DNA of 64,000 nt from assembly GCF_015319165.1 (NCBI RefSeq), contig NZ_JADIVZ010000004.1, positions 62,001 through 126,000 of the forward strand, given 5' to 3'. Origin of the DNA: Nocardioides acrostichi. Its GTDB lineage: Bacteria; Actinomycetota; Actinomycetes; Propionibacteriales; Nocardioidaceae. Under the pieces are notes generated by a model. It searched no databases. It saw only the letters and a list, made by a program, of their open reading frames with translations, and was not told the origin of the DNA. A program made the translations under genes and the position numbers. Positions 40,878 to 49,218 of the stretch are shown piece after piece (within the stretch, counting starts at the first letter, position 1; each line of letters starts with the position of its first letter).

Positions 40878-41125
40878 GGGTTGTGCTCCTGGGGTGTAGG
40901 GGATGGTGCGGGCGCCGGCCCGATCGGGGTCGTGGCGCTCGGACCCGCGCTGGCCGGCGACATCGGCGGCCACTACCGGGGGAGGTACGTGGCGGGGTAA
41001 CCAGGAATCTCGTGCAGGAAGGTTTGCCGGGTCAACCGAATCCATGTGCAGATACCTGCACTGCACAAAGGTGAGGAAACGATTCTTCCGGTTCGAGCGT
41101 CTCGTTCACGTGCTCGGTCGACGGC
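40878..41125. other. Intergenic region upstream of the M4 protease
   Basis: 248 bp without a gene. It holds the protease leader and a perfect inverted repeat GTGCAG-ATAC-CTGCAC at 41046-41061, about 170 bp before the protease start, which could be an operator. No RNA gene or terminator is evident. Confidence 0.4.
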
Positions 41126-41689
41126 TCAGCCCATCGTCTTCTGCCCGTCGATGCTCTCGCGGATGATGTCGGCGTGGCCGGCGTGCTGTGCGATCTCGGC
41201 CACGAGGTGCCCAAACACCCGGCGCGCCGACCAGCTGGTGCCCGGCTCGAACCAGGGTGCGCTCGGCAGGGCCTGGCGTGACCCGAGATCGGCGGTGCGC
41301 ACGAGCGCGTCCGTGGCTGCGGCGGCGCGCTCGTAGTCTGCGACGATGGCGGCCAGGTTCTCGCCGTCCGCCATCTGGAACTGCGCGAGGTACGCCAGCA
41401 CGGGGCTCGGTGGGTTCGACCAGTCGACCTCGGCCCAGTCGACGTCGTCGCTCCAGGCGCCGTCGACCACGAAGCCCGACCACTGACGCTCGCCCGCCGC
41501 CAGGTGCTTGAGGATGCCACCGAGGCACAGGGCGCTGGCCGTGGGCGTCGCTGCGGCCTGCTCGTCGTTCAGGCCCTGGACGGTCTGGAGCAGAAGGCCG
41601 CGGTGCTGGGCCAGCAGATCGAGCAGGTCGGCGCGCTCGTCGGCCTGCGGGTCGTCGTTGTCTGGGCTCGCGTTCTCGATCGTGGTCAT
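41126..41689 (-). CDS. DinB/DUF664-family protein
   Basis: 187 residues, four-helix metal-binding fold of the DinB/mycothiol S-transferase superfamily: LLDLLAQHRGLLLQTVQGL, LGGILKHLAAGERQWSGFV and RRVFGHLVAEIAQHAGHADIIRE, placing three conserved His as metal ligands. Such proteins are mycothiol- or bacillithiol-dependent transferases. TAGGGT lies 6 nt before the ATG (leaderless pattern). It appears monocistronic; no functional link to its neighbours. Confidence 0.82.
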   Translation of the reverse strand: MTTIENASPDNDDPQADERADLLDLLAQHRGLLLQTVQGLNDEQAAATPTASALCLGGILKHLAAGERQWSGFVVDGAWSDDVDWAEVDWSNPPSPVLAYLAQFQMADGENLAAIVADYERAAAATDALVRTADLGSRQALPSAPWFEPGTSWSARRVFGHLVAEIAQHAGHADIIRESIDGQKTMG

Positions 41690-41739
41690 GCCAGCACCCT
41701 AGGGGCCCATCAGGTCAGGTTCGTTCCGCTTTCGATCAC

Positions 41740-41826
41740 GGCATCGACCCCTCGCGAGACGATTCGCGACCCCTCGCGGGACGATTCGCGACCCCTCGCG
41801 GGACGATTCGCGACCCCTCGCGGGGC
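41740..41826. repeat. 22-bp tandem repeat, four copies
   Basis: Units of 22 bp (ATTCGCGACCCCTCGCGGGA plus CG) run 41762-41783, 41784-41805 and 41806-41826, with a degenerate first copy at 41740-41761. The array ends directly at the fadA6 stop codon. Each unit contains CGCGA/TCGCG inverted elements. Possible terminator-like or variable-number locus. Confidence 0.85.
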
Positions 41827-42987
41827 TCAGAGGCGCTCGATGATGGTCACGTTGGCCTGACCGCCGCCCTCGCACATGGTCTGGAGGGCGTAGCGGCCGC
41901 CGGTGCGCTCGAGCTCGTTCACCATCGTGGTCATCAGTCGGGCGCCGGTGGCACCGATGGGGTGACCCAGGGCGATCCCGCCGCCGTTGACGTTCACGCG
42001 GGCATGCGGGGCGCCGGTCTCCTTCATCCACGCCAGCACGACGGAGGCGAAGGCCTCGTTGCACTCGAAGAGGTCGATGTCGTCGATGGAGAGGCCGGTC
42101 TGGGCCAGGGCGTGCTTCGTGGCCGGGATGGGTCCGGTGAGCATCCAGACGGGGTCGTCGCCGCGCACCGAGAGGTGATGGATGCGAGCGCGAGGGGTCA
42201 GCCCGTGGTCGGCGACGGCCTGCTCCGAGGCGATGAGGAGGGCGGCGGATCCGTCGCAGATCTGCGAGGCGACCCCGGCCGTGATGCGTCCCCCCGGGGC
42301 GAGCGGGTCGAGGCCGGCCATCTTCTCCAGCGAGGTCTCACGCGGGCACTGGTCGACCTCGAACAGACCGTCGGCGGTCTCGACGGGCTCGATCTCACCG
42401 GCGAACCGCCCCTCGGCGGTCGCGGCACGAGCCCGTTCGTGGGAGGCCAGGGCGAAGGACTCCATGTCCTCGCGGCTGATGTCCCACTTCTCGGCGATCA
42501 TCTCGGCGGAGTTGAACTGGCTGACCTCGACGTCGCCGTAGCGCGCCGTCCAGCCGGGCGACTCCGCGAACGGTGTGGTGAAGCCGTACTCCTGGCCGAC
42601 GAGCATGGCGGCCGAGATCGGGATGGCCGACATGTTCTGCACTCCCCCGGCCACCACGAGATCCTGGGTGCCCGACATGACCCCCTGGGCGGCGAAGTGC
42701 ACGGCCTGCTGCGACGAGCCGCATTGACGGTCGATCGTGACCCCTGGTACGTGATCGGGCAGCCCGGCCACGAGCCAGGCCGTGCGGGCGACGTCGCCGG
42801 CCTGGGAGCCGATGGTGTCGCAACAGCCGAGGATCACGTCGTCCACGGCCCCCGGGTCGACGCCGGTGCGACGCATCAGCGCGGCGAGCGAATGACCCGC
42901 GAGGTCGGCGGAGTGCATCGAGGCGAGGGCGCCGCGGCGCTTGCCGACCGGCGTGCGGACGGCGTCGATGAGGTAGGCCTCAGGCAT
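41827..42987 (-). CDS. fadA6: FadA6, thiolase of the HIP/ring C-D pathway
   Basis: 386 residues, degradative thiolase: nucleophile Cys89 in [41 protein letters not shown] (His) and CEGGGQANV (second Cys). Counterpart of Rv3556c, a KstR2-regulon thiolase acting after ring opening. Its ATG lies inside the kstR2 3' end (8-base overlap). Last gene of the fadE30-ipdF-kstR2-fadA6 operon. Confidence 0.9.
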   Translation of the reverse strand: MPEAYLIDAVRTPVGKRRGALASMHSADLAGHSLAALMRRTGVDPGAVDDVILGCCDTIGSQAGDVARTAWLVAGLPDHVPGVTIDRQCGSSQQAVHFAAQGVMSGTQDLVVAGGVQNMSAIPISAAMLVGQEYGFTTPFAESPGWTARYGDVEVSQFNSAEMIAEKWDISREDMESFALASHERARAATAEGRFAGEIEPVETADGLFEVDQCPRETSLEKMAGLDPLAPGGRITAGVASQICDGSAALLIASEQAVADHGLTPRARIHHLSVRGDDPVWMLTGPIPATKHALAQTGLSIDDIDLFECNEAFASVVLAWMKETGAPHARVNVNGGGIALGHPIGATGARLMTTMVNELERTGGRYALQTMCEGGGQANVTIIERL

Positions 42988-43570
42988 GGGCTATCCCGTC
43001 TAGGAGGATGGTCAGGTACTGGTCGGCGACGTCGGCGATGGAGTGCGGGCCGCCCGGGCGATACCAGGCGACGGCCACCCACACGGTGTCGCGGATGAAC
43101 CGGTAGGTCAGGGTGATGTCGAGGTCGGTGCGCAGAACTCCGGCGTCGACGCCCTCGGCGAGGAGGGTCAGCCAGATCTCGCGGGACTGCCGGTTCCGCT
43201 CGGCGAGGTAGGCGAACCGCTCGAAGGAGCCGAGGTAGGCGGCCTCGTTCTGGAAGATCGCCACCTCGTCGGCGTGCCGGTCGATCGCGTCGAAGGAGAC
43301 CCGGACGGCGCGCTCGAGCTTCGCGCGCGGGTCGAGGGCGGAGCCGAGGATCTCGTCGTAGGTCGAGAACAGCTCGTCTTGGAAGCTGCGCAGGAGCTCG
43401 TCGACCATCGCCTCCTTGGAGTCGACGTGGTGGTAGAGGCTGCCGGAGAGGATGCCGGCCTCGTCGGCGATGTCGCGCACCGTGGTGTTGCGGTAGCCCT
43501 TGGTCGCGAACAGCCGCGCGGCGATCCGCAGGATCTCCGATCGTCTGGTGGGGGCGGATTCGGCGGTCAT
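42980..43570 (-). CDS. kstR2: KstR2, TetR-family repressor of ring C/D catabolism
   Basis: 196 residues. N-terminal HTH (RSEILRIAARLFATKGYRNTTVRDIADEAGI...SLYHHVDSKE), followed by an all-helical ligand domain of KstR2 type; the ligand is HIP-CoA in mycobacteria. It sits inside the operon it should repress: the two matching operators (34506, 45593) control divergent pairs on both sides. It starts 10 bp after ipdF. Counterpart of Rv3557c. Confidence 0.9.
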   Translation of the reverse strand: MTAESAPTRRSEILRIAARLFATKGYRNTTVRDIADEAGILSGSLYHHVDSKEAMVDELLRSFQDELFSTYDEILGSALDPRAKLERAVRVSFDAIDRHADEVAIFQNEAAYLGSFERFAYLAERNRQSREIWLTLLAEGVDAGVLRTDLDITLTYRFIRDTVWVAVAWYRPGGPHSIADVADQYLTILLDGIAHA

Positions 43571-43580
43571 GGCACCACTC

Positions 43581-44384
43581 TCATGCCTGCTGGCTGGAGA
43601 CGGCGACGACCTCGCCGGTCATGTAGCTGGTGTAGTCGCTGGCCAGCATCACCATCACGTTGGCGACCTCCCACGGCTCGGCGGCGCGACCGAAGGCCTC
43701 GCGCTGCTTGAGCTCGGCGAGCAGTTCGTCGGAAGTCACCTTGGCGAGGAAGGGGTGCATCGCCAGGCTGGGGCTCACGGCGTTGACGCGGATGCCGTGC
43801 GGCGCGAGATCGATGGCCGAGCACCGGGTCAGGGCCATCACGCCGGCCTTGGCCGCTGCGTAGTGGGCCTGACCCTCCTGGGCGCGCCAGCCGATGACGG
43901 AGGCGTTGTTGATGATCACGCCCTGGCGGCCGCCCGCGGCCATCCTGCGTCCGGCGGCCCGCACGCAGCGGAAGGTGCCGGTGAGGGTGATGTCGAGCAC
44001 CCTGCCCCACTGCTCGTCGGTCATGTCCAGCACGCTGGCGGTGCCACCGAGCCCGGCGTTGTTGATCATCACGTCGACCCCGCCGAACTCCTCGGCCGCG
44101 TCGAGCAGTGCGGTGACCTGCTCCTCGTCGGTGACGTCGCAGACGAGCTGACGCACCCGGTCGGCGCCGAACTCGCCCGCCAGCGCCTCCTGGGCCTCGG
44201 CCAGACGCCGGGCGTGGGTATCGGAGAAGACGACGGCCTGGCAGCCCTCCTCCAGAACCCGGCGCACGGCGGCGGCGCCGATGCCGGCACCGGCCGCGGC
44301 AGTGACGACGACGACCTTGCCGGCCAGCAGGTCGTGGCCCGGCACGTAGTCGGGGGCGGGCTGCTCGGGTCGGTGCGTGCTCAT
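43581..44384 (-). CDS. ipdF: IpdF, short-chain dehydrogenase of HIP catabolism
   Basis: 267 residues, classical SDR: VVTAAAGAGIGAAAVRRVLE replaces the usual TGxxxGIG with Ala-rich residues, NNAGLGG, NNASVIGW (Ser), YAAAKAG (Tyr, Lys). Counterpart of Rv3559c, which handles the 5-hydroxyl of 5-OH-HIP-type CoA esters. ATGA overlap with fadE30. A short N-terminal extension precedes the fold. Confidence 0.88.
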   Translation of the reverse strand: MSTHRPEQPAPDYVPGHDLLAGKVVVVTAAAGAGIGAAAVRRVLEEGCQAVVFSDTHARRLAEAQEALAGEFGADRVRQLVCDVTDEEQVTALLDAAEEFGGVDVMINNAGLGGTASVLDMTDEQWGRVLDITLTGTFRCVRAAGRRMAAGGRQGVIINNASVIGWRAQEGQAHYAAAKAGVMALTRCSAIDLAPHGIRVNAVSPSLAMHPFLAKVTSDELLAELKQREAFGRAAEPWEVANVMVMLASDYTSYMTGEVVAVSSQQA

Positions 44385-45580
44385 CCACGGGCCTCTCTGG
44401 GAAGACCGAGCACCCGCTCGGCCAGGATGTTCTTCTGGACCTCGTCGCTGCCGCCGTAGATCGAGTCGGCCCGCGCGAAGAGGAAGATGCGTTGCAGCTC
44501 GTCGAGCTCGTAAGGCGCCCCGGCGGCCAGGAGACCGTCGGCGCCGAGCACCTGCATGGCGACCTCGCCGAGGCGCTTGTGCCAGGCGGCCCAGACGAGC
44601 TTGAAGATGGAGCCGGCTCCCCCGCCGGCCGCGGAGTCCTCGCCCCCGGTGACGGCCGACAGCCCGCGCAGACCCTGGTGGCGCATGACGGTGAGCTCGA
44701 CGGCCAGGTCGGCCAACCGGTCGCGGACGACGGGGTCGTCGATGGCGCCGTTGGCGCGAGCCCGCTCGCAGACGAGCGCAAGCTCGCGGGCGAAGCCGAC
44801 CACCTGGCCGAGTGTCGAGACGCCGCGCTCGAGACCGAGCAGACCCATCGCCACGCCCCAACCGCGACCGGGCTCGCCGACCACGAGGTGGGCGTCCGTG
44901 GTGGCACCGGAGAAGAACACCTCGTTGAACTCCGAGCCGCCCGTGAGTTGCTCGATGGGGCGCACGTCGACACCCTCCTGCGCCAGCGGCACCAGCAGGA
45001 ACGAGAGCCCGTGGTGGCGTTGCGAACCTGCCTCGGTGCGGGCGACGACGAAGCACCACTGGGAGAAGTGGGCGTTCGAGGTCCAGACCTTCTGACCGTC
45101 GATCACCCACCGGGAGCCGTCCTCGGTCAGACGCGCCTTGGTCTGCACGCTCGCCAGGTCCGAGCCCGCGTTCGGCTCGGAGTAGCCCTGCGCCCACAGC
45201 TCCTCGACGTTGCGGATAGCGGGGAGGAAGCGCTGCTGCTGCTCGGGGGTGCCGAAGGCGATGAGGGTGGGGCCGAGCAGTTGCTCACCGAGGTGGTTGA
45301 CCGTCGCGGGGGCGTCGGCGCGGGCGTACTCCTCACCGAACACGACCTGCTGCCAGAGGCTCAGGCCCCTGCCCCCGTGCTCGGTGGGCCAGCCGACGCA
45401 GGTCCAGCCCTCGCGGGCGAGGTAGCGGTTCCACTCCAGGCGCTCGTCGAGCGCCTCGTGATCGCGGCCGGGACCGCCGAGGCCGCGCAGCGGCGCCCAC
45501 TCCCCGGCCAGGGAGTCTTCGAGGAAGGTGCGCACCTCGGCACGGAACGCCTCGTCGGCTGGGGAGTAGCTCAAGTCCAC
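44381..45580 (-). CDS. fadE30: FadE30, HIP-pathway acyl-CoA dehydrogenase
   Basis: 399 residues, full acyl-CoA dehydrogenase: WPTEHGGRGLSLWQQ, QGYSEPNAGSDLASVQTKA, QKVWTSNAHFSQ, and a C-terminal YGGSDEVQKNILAERVLGLP. Proposed to dehydrogenate the propionyl side chain of the bicyclic CoA ester (Rv3560c). GTG 45580 is used: TAGGGT (45593-45588) lies 7 nt upstream and abuts the KstR2 site, so a leaderless message is predicted. Divergent from fadD3. Confidence 0.88.
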   Translation of the reverse strand: MDLSYSPADEAFRAEVRTFLEDSLAGEWAPLRGLGGPGRDHEALDERLEWNRYLAREGWTCVGWPTEHGGRGLSLWQQVVFGEEYARADAPATVNHLGEQLLGPTLIAFGTPEQQQRFLPAIRNVEELWAQGYSEPNAGSDLASVQTKARLTEDGSRWVIDGQKVWTSNAHFSQWCFVVARTEAGSQRHHGLSFLLVPLAQEGVDVRPIEQLTGGSEFNEVFFSGATTDAHLVVGEPGRGWGVAMGLLGLERGVSTLGQVVGFARELALVCERARANGAIDDPVVRDRLADLAVELTVMRHQGLRGLSAVTGGEDSAAGGGAGSIFKLVWAAWHKRLGEVAMQVLGADGLLAAGAPYELDELQRIFLFARADSIYGGSDEVQKNILAERVLGLPREARG

Positions 45581-45592
45581 GAGTGTTACCCT

Positions 45593-45606
45593 ACCAAGCA
45601 CTTGCT
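45593..45606. promoter_or_regulatory. KstR2-like operator, fadE30 / fadD3 divergent promoter
   Basis: ACCAAGCACTTGCT within the same 24-bp block as at 34500-34523. It is placed identically relative to the minus-strand TAGGGT hexamer and start codon. Confidence 0.9.
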
Positions 45607-45637
45607 TGGTTCAGGTCCGACGGCGGGAGAGGTACGC

Positions 45638-47188
45638 GTGGCAGCACCGCAGACGATTCCCGAGGCACTGCGTCGTGCCGCGGAGACGTTCGGCGACCGG
45701 CCGGCCTACATCGAGGGCGATCGCACCGTCACCTACACCGAGCTGCTCGACCGCGTGGAGCGCACGGCCGAGGTGTTCATCAACAACGGCGCCTGCTGCG
45801 GAGACCGGATCGTGCTGTGGGGCCCCAACAGCATCGACTGGGCCGTCACGGCGCTGGCCGTCACCGTGGCCGGGGGCGTACTCGTGCCGGTCAACTCCCG
45901 CTACGTCGGGCACGAGGTCGCCGACGTCGTGCGGCGCACCGGCGCCGCGGCCGTCGTCGTGCACGACGGCTTCCTGGGCCGCGACCAGCTGGCCGAGCTG
46001 CGCGAGGCGGGCGTCGAGCAGACCCCTTCCTCCACCCCGCGACTGCTCTCGTCCCTGCGAGACGTCGTCGCCGCCGCCGATCGATGTGAGGGCCAGGCGC
46101 ACGACGGTTCTCTCGGCCCCGACTCCGTGGCCGACATCCTCTTCACCTCCGGCACCACCGGTCGCTCCAAGGGCGCGATGTCGAGCCACGCCCAGACCCT
46201 GGGCGCGGCGGCGGCGTGGGCCGAGCTCGGCGGCGTGCGGGCCGACGACCGCTACCTCGTCGTCAACCCGTTCTTCCACTCCTTCGGCTACAAGATCGGC
46301 ATCATCGTCGGCCTGCTCACCGGCGCCACGCTCTACCCGGTGGCGACCTTCGACGTGGCCGAGACGATGCGGCTCATCGAGCGGGAGCGGATCACGGTCT
46401 TCCCCGGGGCGCCCACGCTGTACCAGTCGATGATCAGCTCACCCGACCGCGCCGGCATCGACCTCTCGTCCCTGCGCCTGGCGGTCACCGGCGCCGCCGT
46501 GGTGCCGGTCGTGCTCATCGAACGCATGCGGGCCGCCGCCCCCGAGGGGCTCGACATCGACCAGGTCGTCACCGCCTTCGGCATGACCGAGGCGGTCGTG
46601 GTCACGATGTGCCGCGAGGGCGACTCCGCCGAGACGGTGGCTGGCACCTGCGGGCGGGCCATCCCCGGCATGGAGACCCGCATCGACGCCCCCCAGAGAT
46701 CGGGCGACGGGTCGAACGAGGGCGAGCTACTGGTGCGCGGCGAGTTCGTGATGCAGGGCTACCTCGACGACCCCGAGGCCACCGCGCAGGCGATCGACGC
46801 CGACGGCTGGCTGCACACCGGCGACGTCGGCCGGCTCGACGCCCGGGGCAACCTGACCATCACCGACCGAGTCAAGGACATGTACATCTGCGGCGGCTTC
46901 AACGTCTACCCCGCCGAGATCGAGCAGGCCTTGGCACGACTCGACGGCGTCGCCGACGTGGCCGTGATCGGGGTACCCGACGAGCGGATGGGCGAGGTCG
47001 GCGCGGCCTACGTCGTCCGTTCCCCCGGTGCGACCGGCGAGGCGCTCGACGAGAGCGCCGTGCGTGCCTTCGCCCAGGAGAGGCTGGCGAACTTCAAGGT
47101 GCCGCGTGCCGTGCGCTTCGTCGAGGCGCTGCCCCGCAACCTCGGCGGCAAGGTGCTCAAGACCGACCTGCGCGAGCAGTGGAACTAA
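45638..47188 (+). CDS. fadD3: FadD3, HIP-CoA synthetase
   Basis: 516 residues, AMP-forming ligase that activates 3aalpha-H-4alpha(3'-propanoate)-7abeta-methylhexahydro-1,5-indanedione (HIP), making the KstR2 inducer. P-loop DILFTSGTTGRSKGAM, FGMTEAVV, GWLHTGDVGRLDARGN, KDMYICGGFNVYPAEIE and C-terminal lysine in GGKVLKTDL. GTG 45638 with GGGAGAGG about 6 nt upstream. Starts the fadD3-fadE31-fadE32-fadE33 operon, as Rv3561-Rv3564. Confidence 0.92.
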   Translation: MAAPQTIPEALRRAAETFGDRPAYIEGDRTVTYTELLDRVERTAEVFINNGACCGDRIVLWGPNSIDWAVTALAVTVAGGVLVPVNSRYVGHEVADVVRRTGAAAVVVHDGFLGRDQLAELREAGVEQTPSSTPRLLSSLRDVVAAADRCEGQAHDGSLGPDSVADILFTSGTTGRSKGAMSSHAQTLGAAAAWAELGGVRADDRYLVVNPFFHSFGYKIGIIVGLLTGATLYPVATFDVAETMRLIERERITVFPGAPTLYQSMISSPDRAGIDLSSLRLAVTGAAVVPVVLIERMRAAAPEGLDIDQVVTAFGMTEAVVVTMCREGDSAETVAGTCGRAIPGMETRIDAPQRSGDGSNEGELLVRGEFVMQGYLDDPEATAQAIDADGWLHTGDVGRLDARGNLTITDRVKDMYICGGFNVYPAEIEQALARLDGVADVAVIGVPDERMGEVGAAYVVRSPGATGEALDESAVRAFAQERLANFKVPRAVRFVEALPRNLGGKVLKTDLREQWN

Positions 47189-47200
47189 GAGGAAGAACCC

Positions 47201-48349
47201 GTGGATCTCACCCTGACCGAGGCCGAGCAGGCCTTCCGCGACGAGGCGCGCGCCTGGCTGGCCGAGCACGTGCCTGCCGAACCGCTGCCCTCGATGGACA
47301 CCGAGGCCGGCTGGGCGGCCCATCGGGCGTGGGAGAAGGAGCTCTCCGACGCCCGCTGGTCGGTGGTGTCGTGGCCGCGGGAGTTCCACGGCCGCGAGGC
47401 GTCGCTCATCGAGTGGGTCGTCTTCGAGGAGGAGTACTACCGCGCCGGCGCGCCGGGCCGAGTGAGCCAGAACGGCATCTTCCTGCTCGCGCCGATCGTC
47501 TTCGAGCACGGCACCCCGGAGCAGCAGCAGCGCTGGCTGCCGACCATGGCGACCGGCGAGAGGATCTGGGCGCAGTGCTGGTCCGAGCCCGAGGCCGGCT
47601 CCGACCTCGCCTCGCTGCGCTCGACCGCACGACGCGACGACGACCGCGGCGGCTGGGTGCTCAACGGACAGAAGACCTGGAGCTCGCGGGCCGCGATGGC
47701 GCACTGGGGGTTCGGGCTGTTCCGCTCCGACCCCGAGGCGGCCCGCCACGCCGGACTCACCTACTTCTGCTTTCCCCTCGATGCCGAGGGCATCACCGTG
47801 CGCCCCATCGCGCAGCTCGACGGCGAGGCTGGGTTCGCGGAGGTCTTCTTCGAAGACGTCTTCGTGCCGGACGCCGACGTGCTCGGCGCGCCCGGCGACG
47901 GGTGGCGCGTGGCGATGAGCACCGCCGGCAACGAGCGTGGCCTCTCGTTGCGCTCCCCCGGCCGGTTCTGCGCGGCCGCCGACCGGCTCATCGACCTGCA
48001 CGGCCACGGCGCGAGAGGTCGGGTGACCGATGACGTCGTCGACGCCTGGGTCCGGGCTCAGGCCTACCGCCTCTACACCTGGGGCACCGTGACCCGACTG
48101 GCCTCCGGCGGCGACATGGGGGCCGCCGGCTCGGTGAACAAGGTGTGGTGGAGCGAGCTCGACATCGCCCTGCACGAGACCGCCCTCGACCTGCTGGGCC
48201 CGGCCGCCGAGGTCGAGTCGCCCTGGCTGGACGGCTACACGTTCTCGCTCTCGGGCCCGATCTACGCGGGCACCAACGAGATCCAGCGCAACATCGTGGC
48301 CGAGCGCGTGCTCGGTCTGCCCAAGGAGCCGAAGGGAGCGGGCAAGTGA
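47201..48349 (+). CDS. fadE31: FadE31-like acyl-CoA dehydrogenase
   Basis: 382 residues, catalytic-type acyl-CoA dehydrogenase: WPREFHGREASLIE, AQCWSEPEAGSDLASLRS, QKTWSSRAAMA, FVPDADVLG, YAGTNEIQRNIVAERVLGLP. In mycobacteria FadE31 pairs with FadE32 or FadE33 to dehydrogenate the linear acyl-CoAs left after ring opening. GTG start with AGAGGAAG upstream; GTGA overlap with fadE32. Confidence 0.87.
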   Translation: MDLTLTEAEQAFRDEARAWLAEHVPAEPLPSMDTEAGWAAHRAWEKELSDARWSVVSWPREFHGREASLIEWVVFEEEYYRAGAPGRVSQNGIFLLAPIVFEHGTPEQQQRWLPTMATGERIWAQCWSEPEAGSDLASLRSTARRDDDRGGWVLNGQKTWSSRAAMAHWGFGLFRSDPEAARHAGLTYFCFPLDAEGITVRPIAQLDGEAGFAEVFFEDVFVPDADVLGAPGDGWRVAMSTAGNERGLSLRSPGRFCAAADRLIDLHGHGARGRVTDDVVDAWVRAQAYRLYTWGTVTRLASGGDMGAAGSVNKVWWSELDIALHETALDLLGPAAEVESPWLDGYTFSLSGPIYAGTNEIQRNIVAERVLGLPKEPKGAGK

Positions 48350-49218
48350 GGTTCGAGCTCGACAGCGACCAGCGCGACTTCGCCGCCGCTCTGGAGTCCC
48401 TGCTCGCCGGTGCCGACACCGTGGCCGCGGCGCGCGGCTGGGCCGCTGGCGAGCACGAAGCGGGCCTGAAGCTATGGGACCGCCTCGGTGAGCTGGGCGT
48501 GCTCTCGCTGGCCACCGACGCCTCTCCGGTCGAGGTGGCGATCGCGTTCGAGGCGCTGGGCCGGCACGCCGTGCCCGGGCCGTGGGTGGAGTCCGCGGCG
48601 TACCTGCCCGTGGCCCTCGGCCGCGAGATCGAAGGCGTCGCCACGGTCGCCGTCTCGCCGCACGTGCCGTACGCGCTGGACGCCGACGTGGCCGAGCGGG
48701 TCTACGTGGGGTCGTCGCCGGTCGCATCGGTGGGCGAGATGGCGACCTCGGTCGACCGCACCCGGCGCCTCTTCGCCGTCGAGGGTGAGGGCGAACCGGA
48801 TCGGGCCGCCTTCGACCTCGCCGTGCTGGCCACCTCGGCCCAGCTGCTCGGGGCCGGCGAGCGGGTGTTGGCCGACTCGGTCGAGTACGTCAAGCAGCGC
48901 ACCCAGTTCGGGCGTGCGATCGGCTCCTACCAGGCCATCAAGCACCAGCTGGCCGACGTACGGATCGCGCTCGACTTCGCCAGGCCGCTCGTCTTCGGCG
49001 CGGCCCTGGGCGAGATCGACGTCTCGGCGGCCAAGGTCGCCGCAGGCGACGCCGCCTACCTGGCCTCCCGGGTCGGGCTCCAGGTGCACGGCGCGATCGG
49101 CTACACCGCCGAGTTCGACCTCTCGGTCTGGATCACCAAGATCCGGGCGCTGGTCACCGCGTGGGGCACCCCCGACTTCCACCGCGCCCGCCTCGCCCAG
49201 CAGTTGGGGCTGGACTGA
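48346..49218 (+). CDS. fadE32: FadE32-like acyl-CoA dehydrogenase subunit
   Basis: 290 residues, much shorter than a normal dehydrogenase (about 380): the N-terminal and middle domains are reduced, while KQRTQFGRAIGSYQAIKHQLAD and GLQVHGAIGYTAEFDLS of the C-terminal domain are intact. This is expected for the non-catalytic partner subunit of heteromeric FadE pairs, so truncation is not damage. Coupled at both ends (GTGA, TGATG). Position equals Rv3563. Confidence 0.86.
   Translation: MRFELDSDQRDFAAALESLLAGADTVAAARGWAAGEHEAGLKLWDRLGELGVLSLATDASPVEVAIAFEALGRHAVPGPWVESAAYLPVALGREIEGVATVAVSPHVPYALDADVAERVYVGSSPVASVGEMATSVDRTRRLFAVEGEGEPDRAAFDLAVLATSAQLLGAGERVLADSVEYVKQRTQFGRAIGSYQAIKHQLADVRIALDFARPLVFGAALGEIDVSAAKVAAGDAAYLASRVGLQVHGAIGYTAEFDLSVWITKIRALVTAWGTPDFHRARLAQQLGLD

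Noticed and set aside
40878..41066. Upstream extension of the M4 protease (MQCRYLH start)
   Set aside because: The extension has no homology-like sequence, precedes the signal peptide, and the GTG at 40877 has a well-placed AGGAG.
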